In this document: piece after piece, positions 43,920-52,542 of the stretch
Numbering within the stretch: the first letter of the stretch is position 1
Layout of the letters: the number at the start of each line of letters is the position of its first letter
Assembly: GCA_019114585.1 (NCBI GenBank)
Contig: DXFE01000037.1
Coordinates: 1-64,000 of the forward strand
Source: Gemmiger_A avium
Lineage (GTDB): Bacteria; Bacillota; Clostridia; Oscillospirales; Ruminococcaceae
Length of the DNA stretch: 64,000 bases
Direction of reading: 5' to 3'
Program-made: the position numbers and the translations under genes
The notes under the pieces: generated by a model
Seen by the model: only the letters and a program-made list of their open reading frames with translations
Told to the model about the DNA's origin: nothing
Database searches by the model: none

Positions 43920-43948
43920 TTGCAGGCGATCGCGTTTTCCGGTACAAT
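43920..43948 (+). promoter_or_regulatory. Promoter of the ElbB-like gene
   Basis: TTGCAG (43920-43925), 17 bases, TACAAT (43943-43948). Confidence 0.65.
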
Positions 43949-43981
43949 CAGGTTATACACCACCTGAAAGGAGCAAGCGGA

Positions 43982-44539
43982 ATGAAATGGCTGGTTTTGC
44001 TGACGGGCTGCGGCCTGGGGGACGGCTCCTGCATTGAGGAAACGGTGCTGACCTACACCGCCCTGGACAAATACGGCTGTGACTATCTTCCCGTGGCGGA
44101 GGATACACAGGCCCCCGCGGTGAATCACATTACCGAGCAGCCGGAGGAGATGCGCTCGGTTCTGACGGAAGCCGCCCGGCTTGGCCGCGGGCGGATACGC
44201 CCCCTGGATAAGGTGGACCCGGCGGAGTACGACGCGCTGGTGATTCCCGGCGGGCTGGGCCTACTGCGTGACTGCCGCACTCTGGGCACAGCGGAACTGG
44301 TACGGCAGCTTGCCGCCCGGGGCAAACGCATCGGCACCATGTGCGCGGGCATTGATTTTCTGCGGGCGGTGCTGGGGCCGCAGGTTCTGCAGGGCCTGGC
44401 GGAGAACACCCCGGCGGACGGTTTCTGCCGCGATGCGGACGGTGCCTTTTTCTACACCCCCGCGTTTCGCAGAACGGGCAGCTGCCACATCATACAGCAG
44501 GGCATTGACGGGATGATCCGGGCTATGCAGGCGACATAA
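43982..44539 (+). CDS. ElbB/ES1-like protein of the DJ-1/PfpI superfamily
   Basis: A 185-residue cytosolic protein. LTGCGLGDGSCIEETVLTYTALDKYG and VNHITEQPEEMRSVLTEAARLGRG are the hallmark of the ElbB/ES1 subgroup (known as a glyoxalase-like enzyme linked to isoprenoid work in E. coli). LVIPGGLG and the nucleophile-elbow Cys in GTMCAG are also present. It is about 30 residues shorter than E. coli ElbB. ATG at 43982 follows AAAGGAG. It has its own promoter and terminator. Confidence 0.82.
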   Translation: MKWLVLLTGCGLGDGSCIEETVLTYTALDKYGCDYLPVAEDTQAPAVNHITEQPEEMRSVLTEAARLGRGRIRPLDKVDPAEYDALVIPGGLGLLRDCRTLGTAELVRQLAARGKRIGTMCAGIDFLRAVLGPQVLQGLAENTPADGFCRDADGAFFYTPAFRRTGSCHIIQQGIDGMIRAMQAT

Positions 44540-44548
44540 TCCCGCCGA

Positions 44549-44592
44549 AACAACAGCCCCGGAAACGCCAAGGCGTTTCCGGGGCTGTTGTT
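44549..44592. terminator. Strong bidirectional terminator
   Basis: A 21-base arm AACAACAGCCCC...GCC (44549-44569) and its perfect complement (44572-44592), between the convergent ElbB-like and malQ genes. Confidence 0.85.
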
Positions 44593-44601
44593 GTCTCATT
44601 T

Positions 44602-46089
44602 TCAGGTTTCGGGCAGGCGGCCGTACTGCGCGGTTTCGGCGCGCAGGGTATCGGCCAGCTGATCGGTAAAGACGCCGGGGCGGCAGCGCCAGGTCCAGTT
44701 GTCCCCCATGGTGGAGGGGGTGTTGATCCGGGCCTCACTGCCCAGGCCCAGCAGGTCCTGCATCTGCATGATGGCCAGGTCGGCCACGCTGCCCCAGGCA
44801 CTGCGCATCATGCCCCAATGGTAGCCCTCGGCCTCGTTCAGCCGCAGGTAGGCGGTGGCGCGGGCCACGTCCTCCCGGGGTGCGTGGGCCATCCAGCCCT
44901 GCACCGTGTCGTTGTCGTGGGTACCGGTATAGACCACGCAGTTGCGCGGATAGGTATGGGGCAGATAGCCGGAGCCGGTATCGCGGGAATCAAAGCCCAG
45001 TTCCAGCACCTTCATGCCGGGGAATCCCGTCTGTGCCAGGAGGGTGCGCACCGAGGGGGTCAGAAAGCCCAGATCCTCCGCAATGATATTCTGGCGGCCC
45101 AGCTGCCGCTCCACTTCCTTGAAAAAGTCGATGCCCGGGCCGGGACGCCAGCGGCCCCCGCGGGCGTCCTGCGCCCCGTAGGGAATGGCATAGTAGGAAT
45201 CAAAGCCGCGGAAATGGTCGATCCGCAGCACGTCGTAGATGCGAAGCTGGAACGCGATCCGCCGCATCCACCAGGCATAGCCGTCGGCTTTCATCCGGTC
45301 CCAGTCAAACAGCGGGTTGCCCCACAACTGCCCGCCCGCCGCGAATCCGTCCGGCGGGCAGCCGGCCACCTCGATGGGCTGCAGGTTTTCGTCCAGCTGG
45401 AACTGGCCCGGATCAGCCCAGACGTCGGCGCTGTCCCCCGACACATAGAAGGGCAGGTCACCGATGATCTGCACCCCCTGCCGGTTGGCGTAGGTTTTGA
45501 GTTTTTCCCACTGTTCAAAGAAGATGGCCTGCACACAGCGCCAGAAGCGCACTTCCGGTTCCAGCTGCGCCCGGGCATCGGCCAGGGCCTGGGGTTCCCG
45601 GCGGCGCAGAGGCAGCGGCCACTCGGTCCAGGGGGCGCCGCCGAACCGGTCTTTCAGCGCCATGAACAGGGCGTAGTCTTCCAGCCAGGAAGCCTGTTCC
45701 CGGCAGAAATCCGCCAGCCGGGCCGGGCAGCGGCGCTCGTACCGCTTAGCGGCTATCCGCAGCACGGTGTACCGGTTGCGGTAGAGCAGGCCATAGTCCA
45801 CCTTTTCCGGGTCGGAGCCCCAGTCCAGGGTCTGGTACTCCCCCGGTTCCAGCAGGCCGGACCGGGCCAGCGTATCCAGGTCGATCAGGTAGGGGTTTCC
45901 GGCAAAGGAAGAAAAGGATTGATAGGGCGAATTGCCATATCCGGTGGGGCAGATGGGCAGGATCTGCCAGTAAGACTGTCCGGAACGATGCAGAAAATCC
46001 ACAAATCCGCGGGCGGTACGCCCCATGGTGCCCACGCCCCAGGGCGAGGGCAGCGAGGTGACAGGCAGCAGAATTCCGGCGCTTCTCAT
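44602..46089 (-). CDS. malQ: 4-alpha-glucanotransferase (amylomaltase)
   Basis: A 495-residue GH77 enzyme of usual bacterial length. It opens RSAGILLPVTSLPSPWGVG. The barrel shows GDLPFYVSGDSADVWADP, the nucleophile Asp in LRIDHFRGF (near 295), acid/base Glu in IIAEDLGFLTP, and the substrate site TGTHDNDTVQGW. It shuffles glucan units between malto-oligosaccharides and releases glucose. It is the last gene of the maltodextrin-type ABC operon, seven bases after the LacI gene. AAAGGA precedes the ATG. Confidence 0.95.
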   Translation of the reverse strand: MRSAGILLPVTSLPSPWGVGTMGRTARGFVDFLHRSGQSYWQILPICPTGYGNSPYQSFSSFAGNPYLIDLDTLARSGLLEPGEYQTLDWGSDPEKVDYGLLYRNRYTVLRIAAKRYERRCPARLADFCREQASWLEDYALFMALKDRFGGAPWTEWPLPLRRREPQALADARAQLEPEVRFWRCVQAIFFEQWEKLKTYANRQGVQIIGDLPFYVSGDSADVWADPGQFQLDENLQPIEVAGCPPDGFAAGGQLWGNPLFDWDRMKADGYAWWMRRIAFQLRIYDVLRIDHFRGFDSYYAIPYGAQDARGGRWRPGPGIDFFKEVERQLGRQNIIAEDLGFLTPSVRTLLAQTGFPGMKVLELGFDSRDTGSGYLPHTYPRNCVVYTGTHDNDTVQGWMAHAPREDVARATAYLRLNEAEGYHWGMMRSAWGSVADLAIMQMQDLLGLGSEARINTPSTMGDNWTWRCRPGVFTDQLADTLRAETAQYGRLPET

Positions 46090-46096
46090 ACAGGAT

Positions 46097-47128
46097 TCAT
46101 CCTTTCTGTGGCAAATGTGGACTATTCAGCGCCAGCACGCTCTCCTGTTCCAGCAGCTGGAACGGGATGATCTCGTGCACCGGCGCGATGTCATAATGCA
46201 GGCTTTTCAGCAGCGTGCTCACCCCCCGCGCGGCAAGCTGTTCGGTATTCTGGCGCACGGTGGTCAGCCGGGGAACGCTGTACCGGGCCCACAGGATACC
46301 ATCGTAGCCGATCAGGGAAACGTCCTCCGGCACCCACAGGCCCAGATCCCGCACCGCGCGCATTGCACCGGAGGCGATCACGTCGCCCATGCAGAAGATC
46401 GCGGTCAGATCCGGTTGGCGCTGCAGCAGCCGTTTGGCCGCCGCGTAGCCGTCCGGCAGCGAGAACCGGCAGGGCTCATACTGCGTTTCCAGCGGCAGGG
46501 TCAGGCCGTGGCGCTGCATCGCTTCGCAGGCGCCGTGTATACGGCGGTAGCTGATCTGTTCGCTGGACAGATTGCCGCCCAGCAGGCCGATGCGGGTATG
46601 CCCGCGGGAAACCAGATAGTCCACCACGCAGGCGGCCGCAGCCGAATCGTCGGTGGTAAAGCTGGAAAGATTGGCAAATCCCAGCTGGGCGGCGTTGTTG
46701 GTAAGCAGCACGCTGGGCACGGTGATCTGGTCAAACCGGCTGCGGAACAGTTCCAGGTCGCCGCCCAGGAAGATCAGCCCTTTGGGGCGGCGCAGGCGGC
46801 ACAGCTGGATCGCGTAGGTTACCTCGTCCGCGTCCTCGTCCAGGTAGGCCACAAACACCTCTTCGCCGCTGTCCAGCAGCAGGGACTGCACCCGCTCCAG
46901 CAGATCGGCAAACAGCATGTTCTGGGTACCTTTGACCAGCACGGTCACCGAGGAAAGGGTCTGGGATTTGAGATGCCGCGCGTTGGAGTTTGGCTCAAAG
47001 CCATACTGACGCACCACGGCCATAACACGCTCCCGGGCCGCGTCGCTTACGTCGGGGTGATGGTTCAGCACCCGCGACACGGTGCCCACGCCGTATCCGG
47101 ACAGGCGGGCGATGTCTTTGATGGTCAT
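46097..47128 (-). CDS. LacI-family transcriptional regulator
   Basis: A 343-residue repressor. The N-terminal helix-turn-helix and hinge are residues 1-60 (MTIKDIARLSGYGVGTVSRVLNHHPDVS, HLKSQ), followed by a sugar-binding periplasmic-protein-like core to the end. The start at 47128 is set by the conserved MTIKDIA opening and AAGGAG. It lies inside the operon it probably controls. The tandem GGAAACGTTTCC sites before the binding-protein gene are the expected operators; a malto-oligosaccharide inducer is inferred. Confidence 0.93.
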   Translation of the reverse strand: MTIKDIARLSGYGVGTVSRVLNHHPDVSDAARERVMAVVRQYGFEPNSNARHLKSQTLSSVTVLVKGTQNMLFADLLERVQSLLLDSGEEVFVAYLDEDADEVTYAIQLCRLRRPKGLIFLGGDLELFRSRFDQITVPSVLLTNNAAQLGFANLSSFTTDDSAAAACVVDYLVSRGHTRIGLLGGNLSSEQISYRRIHGACEAMQRHGLTLPLETQYEPCRFSLPDGYAAAKRLLQRQPDLTAIFCMGDVIASGAMRAVRDLGLWVPEDVSLIGYDGILWARYSVPRLTTVRQNTEQLAARGVSTLLKSLHYDIAPVHEIIPFQLLEQESVLALNSPHLPQKG

Positions 47129-47165
47129 TGGCGGCACGCTCCTTGCATGGATTTTTGGTTCTATT

Positions 47166-48005
47166 TTACCCCTTAACCGCGCCGGCGGCAACACCCTTGA
47201 TGATGTGCTTCTGGCAGGCCAGGTAGAAAATGACCACCGGGATGATCGCCATGATCAGCGCGGCCATGATAGCGCCCATGTCGACCCGCCCGTAGGAGCC
47301 TTTCATATACTGAATGATGATGGAGATGGTTTTGTACTTCTTGATGTCCAGGGTCAGATAGGGCAGCAGGAAGTCGTTCCAGATCCACATGGTTTCCAGG
47401 ATGCCCACCGAGATGTAGGTGGGCTGCATGATGGGCAGCACCACCGAGAAGAACATCCGCAGCGGCGAGCAGCCGTCGATCAGGGCGGCTTCTTCAATTT
47501 CAATGGGAATGGATTTGACGAAGCCGCAGAACATGAACACCGCCAGGCCGGCGCCGAAGCCCAGGTAAATGATGATCAGGCCCCAGGGAGTACCCAGGCC
47601 CAACCGGTCGGTGACCAGCGACAGGGTGAACATGACCATCTGGAAAGGTACCACCATGGAGAATACGCACAGCAGGTAGATCAGGCGGGTGGCCGCGTTG
47701 TTCACCCGGGTGATGAACCAGGCACACATGGAGGTACAGAGCAGGATGGCCAGCACGCTGCCCACCGTGATGAACACCGTCCAGCCCACCGCATCCAGGA
47801 AACCGTACTGGTCAATGGCGGCGGTGTAGTTTTCCAGCCCGTTGAAGGTGCTCTCATTGGGCAGGGTAAAAGGCTGCAGGTTGATGAAGGATTTCTTCTT
47901 GAAGGAGTTGAAAAGCACGATAAAGATCGGCAGGATGTACACAACGCTGACAACGCTGAAAAACGCGGTGCCCAGCCATCCGGCGACGGATTTGCGTCGA
48001 TTCAT
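47166..48005 (-). CDS. Sugar ABC transporter permease (MalG-like)
   Basis: A 279-residue protein with six helices. The EAA coupling loop is IEIEEAALIDGCSPLRMFFSVVLP near residue 165. The start overlaps the end of the MalF-like gene by four bases. It forms the channel with its partner; the ATPase is not encoded in the operon, as usual where a shared MsmX serves many importers. Confidence 0.94.
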   Translation of the reverse strand: MNRRKSVAGWLGTAFFSVVSVVYILPIFIVLFNSFKKKSFINLQPFTLPNESTFNGLENYTAAIDQYGFLDAVGWTVFITVGSVLAILLCTSMCAWFITRVNNAATRLIYLLCVFSMVVPFQMVMFTLSLVTDRLGLGTPWGLIIIYLGFGAGLAVFMFCGFVKSIPIEIEEAALIDGCSPLRMFFSVVLPIMQPTYISVGILETMWIWNDFLLPYLTLDIKKYKTISIIIQYMKGSYGRVDMGAIMAALIMAIIPVVIFYLACQKHIIKGVAAGAVKG

Positions 48006-48844
48006 TGCTGTACCTCCTTCGAACGGGTCAGACGAAGCTGCAAAAGGCCCAAAACCACGACCAGGATGAAGAACAGGACCGCCTTTGCCTGGCCGACGCC
48101 CTCCCAGCCGGTACGGCCATAGAAGGTGTTATAGATGTTCAGCGCCAGCAGTTCCGACATCTTGGCGGGTTCGCCGGCGGTCAGGGACAGGTTCTGGTCA
48201 AACAGCTTGAAGCCGTTGACCATGGACAGGAAGGTGCAGATGGTGATGGAGGGCATCATCATGGGGATGGTGACCTTGAACAGCCGCTGGCGGGCGTTGG
48301 CGCCGTCGATGGCGGCAGCCTCCATCACGTCGCCGGGGATGGACTGCAGGCCGGCGATATAAATGATCATCATATAGCCGATCTGCTGCCAGGCCACCAG
48401 AATGACCAGGCCCCAGAAGCCGTACCACTCGTTCAGGTTCAGGGTAGTGGAGAAGGGTGCCAGGATGCCGTTGAAGATCAGCTGCCAGATATAGCCCAGC
48501 ACAATACCACCGATCAGGTTGGGCATGAAGAACACGGTGCGGAAGATGTTGGTGCCCCGCAGGTTCTGGGTCAGGGCCAGCGCGATCAGGAACGCCAGCA
48601 CGTTGATGACCACCAGAGAGACGATGGCGAACGCGGCGGTATACCAGAACGCGTGGCGGAACACGGTATCCTGCAGCGCCTTGACGTAGTTGGACAGGCC
48701 CACAAAGGTGGCGTCGGTAACGGTGGTGAATTCACAGAACGACAGGCCGATGCCCATGATGAACGGCACGATAAATCCGATCAGGAACGCCAGCATGGTG
48801 GGCAGCACAAAGATGGGGAAATAGCGCTTGATGGCTTTTTCCAC
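48002..48844 (-). CDS. Sugar ABC transporter permease (MalF-like)
   Basis: A 280-residue protein with six helices. The EAA loop is GDVMEAAAIDGANARQRLFKVTIP near residue 180. The start is taken as GTG at 48844 because AAGGAGG lies nine bases upstream; a longer frame to 48877 has no ribosome site. It follows the binding-protein gene after a strong intergenic hairpin. Confidence 0.92.
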   Translation of the reverse strand: MEKAIKRYFPIFVLPTMLAFLIGFIVPFIMGIGLSFCEFTTVTDATFVGLSNYVKALQDTVFRHAFWYTAAFAIVSLVVINVLAFLIALALTQNLRGTNIFRTVFFMPNLIGGIVLGYIWQLIFNGILAPFSTTLNLNEWYGFWGLVILVAWQQIGYMMIIYIAGLQSIPGDVMEAAAIDGANARQRLFKVTIPMMMPSITICTFLSMVNGFKLFDQNLSLTAGEPAKMSELLALNIYNTFYGRTGWEGVGQAKAVLFFILVVVLGLLQLRLTRSKEVQQ

Positions 48845-48883
48845 GAGAAGCAGCCTCCTTTTTTCTCTTGCAAACAAAGCGGA

Positions 48884-48915
48884 ACGGCGGGCGGGTAAGA
48901 GCGCCCGCCCGCCGT
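48884..48915. other. Intergenic hairpin between binding-protein and MalF genes
   Basis: A perfect 12-bp GC stem, ACGGCGGGCGGG (48884-48895) with CCCGCCCGCCGT (48904-48915) and no T run. In sugar ABC operons such hairpins protect the binding-protein mRNA and set its higher expression. Confidence 0.7.
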
Positions 48916-48943
48916 CTCACAGGGTATCTGCCGGTTGTGGGGA

Positions 48944-50275
48944 TCAGCCGTTGACAGCGGCGGCCTCGTTGGCCCAGCCGTCCACGAACGCGGTTACGAC
49001 CGCATCCCAGTTGGCATCGGTCTGGTCAGCCGCGTAGCTGGTCAGGGCGGAGCCAACGCCGTTCTTCCACTCTTCAGAGGGGATGTAGTTGAAGTCCCAG
49101 GCCACCGAGTACTTGCCGGAAGCCACGGCCTCGTTCATCTTGTTGTTCAGAACGTTGGGGGTCTCCTTGGCGTTCTTGAAGGGGCAGATGAAGCCCATAT
49201 CCTGCGCCATGGCAGTGGTGCCTTCCTCGGAGGTCACGCACCAGTACATGAAGTCCAGAGTAGCCTTGATGTCTTCTTCAGAAGCCTTGGCGTTGACGCA
49301 CCAGTAGTTCTCGGTGCCGATGCACAGGCCCTGATTTTCCTCACCGTCCACACCGATGTAGATGGGCAGGATATCCATGTTCTCGTCGCCCAGGTCGGCG
49401 ATGTTGGTGTACTCCCAGGTGCCGTTCTGATAGAACACGGCAGCGCCGGTCAGGAATTCGGCGGTAGCGTCGTCAGCGGTCTTGGCAGACAGCAGGGACG
49501 GCTCGCAGGTGGCGTTGTTGATGTACAGGTCCCAGATCTGACGGTAGTTGTCCAGATAGGCGCCCTTGATCTCGGCCGGGGTACCTTCGTAGCCCTCATC
49601 CTCGAACTCATAGTACAGAGGCATGTTGGCCAGGTGGGTCTTGAAGCGCCAGTCGGAAGAGCCATCCATACCGGCGGAGGTGAAAGCGGAGAAGCCCAGC
49701 TCGTCCTTGCGGGCGGTGATGTCCTCGGCCACCTTCTTCAGAGACTCAAAGTCGGTGATGTCGGCGGTGGTGTAGCCGGCTTCTTCCAGCAGGGCGGTGT
49801 TGACGATGATGCCGTAGCCCTCGTACACATAGGCCACACCGGCCAGCTTGTCGCCGTCCATCAGCTTGAAGTCGTCGCTGGTCAGCTCATTGGCAAAGTC
49901 GGTGCCGGTCAGGTCGTAGCAGTAATCGCTCCAGCTGGCCAGACCCACAGGGCCGTTGACCTGGAACAGGGTGGGGGCGTCGGTCTTGGCCATCTCAGAT
50001 TTCAGCATGGTCTCGTAGTTGCCGCTGGCCGCGGTGACCACGGTGACCGGCACGCCGGTCTGTTCGGTGTAGGTTTCGGCCAGGGCCTGCCACTGGGCAT
50101 CCGCCTCCGGCTTGAAGTTCAGGTAATAGACCGAGCCGCCCGAAGCAGCCTCGCCGCCGGTGGAAGAACCGCCGGTGGAACCAGCCTGCGAAGAAGAACC
50201 CGCGCTGCCGCAGCCGGCCAGCAGCGAGACGGACATGGCAGCCGCCAGGCCCAGAGCAAGAAGTTTGCGTTTCAT
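48944..50275 (-). CDS. Sugar ABC transporter substrate-binding lipoprotein
   Basis: A 443-residue extracellular lipoprotein. The signal peptide ends at lipobox LLAGC, with a Ser/Gly-rich linker to about residue 50. The family-1 binding fold follows (VYYLNFKPEADAQWQALAETYTEQTGVPVTVVTAASG, then DAPTLFQVNG). It delivers oligosaccharides to the MalFG-like permeases downstream. MalQ in the same operon suggests malto-oligosaccharides. ATG at 50275 follows AGGAGGG. It is the first gene of the operon. Confidence 0.93.
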   Translation of the reverse strand: MKRKLLALGLAAAMSVSLLAGCGSAGSSSQAGSTGGSSTGGEAASGGSVYYLNFKPEADAQWQALAETYTEQTGVPVTVVTAASGNYETMLKSEMAKTDAPTLFQVNGPVGLASWSDYCYDLTGTDFANELTSDDFKLMDGDKLAGVAYVYEGYGIIVNTALLEEAGYTTADITDFESLKKVAEDITARKDELGFSAFTSAGMDGSSDWRFKTHLANMPLYYEFEDEGYEGTPAEIKGAYLDNYRQIWDLYINNATCEPSLLSAKTADDATAEFLTGAAVFYQNGTWEYTNIADLGDENMDILPIYIGVDGEENQGLCIGTENYWCVNAKASEEDIKATLDFMYWCVTSEEGTTAMAQDMGFICPFKNAKETPNVLNNKMNEAVASGKYSVAWDFNYIPSEEWKNGVGSALTSYAADQTDANWDAVVTAFVDGWANEAAAVNG

Positions 50276-50300
50276 CTGTATTTCCCTCCTGATTGTGTGT

Positions 50301-50338
50301 GTTTCCGATTGTTCGGAAACGTTTCTGGAAACGTTTCC
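50301..50338. promoter_or_regulatory. Tandem LacI-type operators
   Basis: GGAAACGTTTCT (50315-50326) and GGAAACGTTTCC (50327-50338) abut. Additionally, GTTTCCGA and TCGGAAAC (50301-50320) form an inverted repeat sharing the first site. They lie just downstream of the promoter, suited to repression by the LacI protein encoded in the operon; CcpA-like binding is also possible. Confidence 0.8.
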
Positions 50339-50351
50339 GTTTGACAATGCC

Positions 50352-50380
50352 AGTGTAATCCTTTTTGCGCCAACAGTCAA
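50352..50380 (-). promoter_or_regulatory. Promoter of the maltodextrin-type operon
   Basis: Minus strand: TTGACT (50375-50380), 17 bases, TACACT (50352-50357). Confidence 0.75.
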
Positions 50381-50512
50381 GGAGAAAAACGGTTTTGTCA
50401 ATAAATTTGTTCAATGTGTTGATGTTTTTTTGTTTTCTTTGTTCAACAAGCTCATCGCTTTCCGGATTTTTTCGGCTGAATCCGGAATCTGCCGCAGACT
50501 GCGCGGCGGCGC

Positions 50513-50555
50513 AAAAAAGGCCCGCGGAACCTTTTGTGGGTTCTGCGGGCCTTTT
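50513..50555 (-). terminator. Terminator of the DUF4364 gene
   Basis: GGCCCGCGGAACC (50519-50531) pairs with GGGTTCTGCGGGCC (from 50538), followed by six T on the minus strand. Confidence 0.85.
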
Positions 50556-50565
50556 GCGGTATAGT

Positions 50566-51129
50566 TCAGTTCTTGCCCTCCCGGGTAAGGGCGTCCATCA
50601 GCAAGGCGAAAATCTCGCTGCCCTGCTCGATAAAGCGGTGCTTGACCGCTTCAGCGGTGAGGGGGTCGGGCATTTCCAGCTGCAGCCGGAACACCTCGCT
50701 GCCCAGATCCTCGATGCGGCAGTCCACCAGATACCGGCCGTTTTCGGCGGTGACGGTGGCCTTGTGCTGGGCCGCCTTGCGCAGCCAGGTCTGGGCCCGG
50801 ATCACCGCCCGGGCCGCGCTTTCCCGCACACTGCGGGGCAGATCGTAGGCCAGGGTGTCCGCCACGGTGGAACCTTTGTCGGTCACCCGGTAGCGGCCGT
50901 CCTCCAGCCGGATCATCCCCTGCTGTTCCAGGTCGCCCAGGCCGCCGGCCAGTTCAAAATAATTTACCAGTTCCTCGCTGAGAAGGGCGTTTTCCAGTTC
51001 CTGCCGGGTCAGGGGCGCGGCGGTCTTGGCGGCGGTTTTGATCAGGTAGCACAGCAGGATCCGCACCTCCATCGTGCTGGTCAGCCCGCCGGGTTTGACC
51101 CCGCCGGTAAACGCGTCGTTATGGCCCAT
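50566..51129 (-). CDS. DUF4364-family protein
   Basis: A 187-residue soluble protein. The N-terminal half looks like a winged helix (TSTMEVRILLCYLIKTAA, LGDLEQQGMIRLEDGRYRVTDKG), and the C-terminal half is mixed alpha/beta. The family is widespread in Clostridia without a known function; a DNA-binding role is inferred. ATG at 51129 is used, but GTG at 51138 behind AGGAG is equally credible. Confidence 0.85.
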   Translation of the reverse strand: MGHNDAFTGGVKPGGLTSTMEVRILLCYLIKTAAKTAAPLTRQELENALLSEELVNYFELAGGLGDLEQQGMIRLEDGRYRVTDKGSTVADTLAYDLPRSVRESAARAVIRAQTWLRKAAQHKATVTAENGRYLVDCRIEDLGSEVFRLQLEMPDPLTAEAVKHRFIEQGSEIFALLMDALTREGKN

Positions 51130-51173
51130 CCTGTTCACGTCCTTTCTCCTGGGGCATAAGCATTCTGCTTTTT

Positions 51174-51201
51174 ATTATACCAAAATTTACGCAACTTACA
51201 A
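51174..51201 (-). promoter_or_regulatory. Promoter of the DUF4364 gene
   Basis: Minus strand: TTGTAA (51196-51201), 16 bases, TATAAT (51174-51179). The -35 overlaps the stop codon of the S1 gene. Confidence 0.55.
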
Positions 51202-52125
51202 GGCCGCGGCCGGCTGGCAGAAAACCGTCTCCACCTGTTTGCGGCTGCCGGGGGTGGAGTACACCCAGCGCCGGATGATTCCCTCCCGCACAAAATACCG
51301 GGGTTCAAACCGGATATCGCTGCGCAGGTTCCGGTTGACCACCACCAGCTTGATCTTCATTTTATCCGGCAGGATACTTTTAATGTACACGCTTACCGCC
51401 TGGCCCGGCTGCAGCCCTTCGCAGTGTTCCGCCAGGCCCGCCAGATTGGGGGCGATCTCGATGAACACGCCGTAGTCCTCCACGCTGCGCACGATGCCCA
51501 CCACCGTTTCGCCCGGGTGGAAGCAATCCGCGTTTTCCTGCCAGGTGCCCATGAGTTCCCGCAAAGTCAGTACCAGACGGCCCTGCTCATCCCGATTCTT
51601 CACCGCGCACAGCAGCTGCTGGCCCACCCGCACCCGGTCCGCCGGGCTGCCGATCCGGGACACCGACAAGCAATCGATGGGCAGCAGCGCGCTGATCCCG
51701 CAGCCCACGTCACAGAACGCCCCAAAGGGTTCCAGGTGGGTCACGGTGCAGGGGATCACCTGGCCGGGCTCCAGCCGGTCCAGGTATTCTTCCCGGCAGC
51801 GCCGCTGGGCACGGGCGCGGCTCAGCGCCAGATAGGGGCGGTCCTGCCCGTCCCGGCGCAGGCCCTCCACCACAAAACAGGTGGGCCGCCCCACCCGTAC
51901 CAGCACCGCCACGTCCCGCACCAGGCCCTCGGCGGCGCCGTCGGCACATTCTTCAAAGGGCATCAGCCCCGGCATACCCGCCAGTTCAAACCGCAGCCGC
52001 CGCTCGTTGTCAAAGGCAAGGGCGGTGCTCTGCAGCAGCTGCCCGGTGGCGGCCGCTGCCTCCAGCGCGTACAGGCTCATGGCATCGGCGGGGCGGCAAA
52101 GCCCCTCGGCCGGAAATTCCGTCAT
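51196..52125 (-). CDS. S1 RNA-binding-domain protein
   Basis: A 309-residue protein. Two S1-like beta-barrels are visible: residues about 115-185 (LEPGQVIPCTVTHLEPFGAFCDVG) and about 200-270 (FHPGETVVGIVRSVEDYGVFIEIAPNLAGL). The N-terminal 110 residues are unassigned. It resembles Clostridial ribosomal S1-like proteins that are shorter than true S1. It probably binds RNA; the target is unknown. ATG at 52125 follows AGGAGG at ten bases; a longer frame to the right is an antisense shadow of prfA. Confidence 0.85.
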   Translation of the reverse strand: MTEFPAEGLCRPADAMSLYALEAAAATGQLLQSTALAFDNERRLRFELAGMPGLMPFEECADGAAEGLVRDVAVLVRVGRPTCFVVEGLRRDGQDRPYLALSRARAQRRCREEYLDRLEPGQVIPCTVTHLEPFGAFCDVGCGISALLPIDCLSVSRIGSPADRVRVGQQLLCAVKNRDEQGRLVLTLRELMGTWQENADCFHPGETVVGIVRSVEDYGVFIEIAPNLAGLAEHCEGLQPGQAVSVYIKSILPDKMKIKLVVVNRNLRSDIRFEPRYFVREGIIRRWVYSTPGSRKQVETVFCQPAAAL

Positions 52126-52263
52126 CAATTCTGTTCCTCCTTTTTTTCGGGTCCCGTCCCGGGGCCCGCCGCTGTTGTGCGCACCAGGGCGCTGGTACAC
52201 TGTATGCGGCGGAATGCCGGGATATTTATCCGGTACTGTCTTTGCTTTTTTTCGCGTATAGGG

Positions 52264-52269
52264 TATAAT
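52264..52269 (+). promoter_or_regulatory. -10 element of the DUF951-prfA operon
   Basis: Perfect TATAAT with a weak -35 (TTGCTT, 16-base spacing), 37 bases before the DUF951 start. Confidence 0.6.
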
Positions 52270-52305
52270 AAGATGGATTGCAGCAAATTGCCGGGAGGTA
52301 TAGAT

Positions 52306-52494
52306 ATGGATATCCAGGTAGGCGATACCATCCAGACCAAAAAGCCGCATCCCTGCGGGGCCAATACCTTTGCGGTGCTGCGGGTGGGAATGGACTTCCG
52401 CATCCGGTGCACCGGCTGCGGGCGGGAGATCATGCTGCCCCGCGCCCGCATCGAAAAGAATATCCGGGCGGTACGCCGTCCCGGGCAGGTGTAG
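52306..52494 (+). CDS. DUF951-family small protein
   Basis: A 62-residue protein. MDIQVGDTIQTKKPHPCGANTF and CTGCGREIMLPR are the family signature: one Cys plus a CxxC pair that could bind zinc. It is small, basic and probably nucleic-acid associated; the function is unknown. GGGAGG precedes the ATG. It ends with a normal TAG, which shows that TAG acts as an ordinary stop in this genome. It lies 48 bases before prfA. Confidence 0.9.
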   Translation: MDIQVGDTIQTKKPHPCGANTFAVLRVGMDFRIRCTGCGREIMLPRARIEKNIRAVRRPGQV

Positions 52495-52542
52495 CGGCGC
52501 GGGAATGTCCGCCCCCCTACCCCTGACCGAAAAGGAGGTTCT

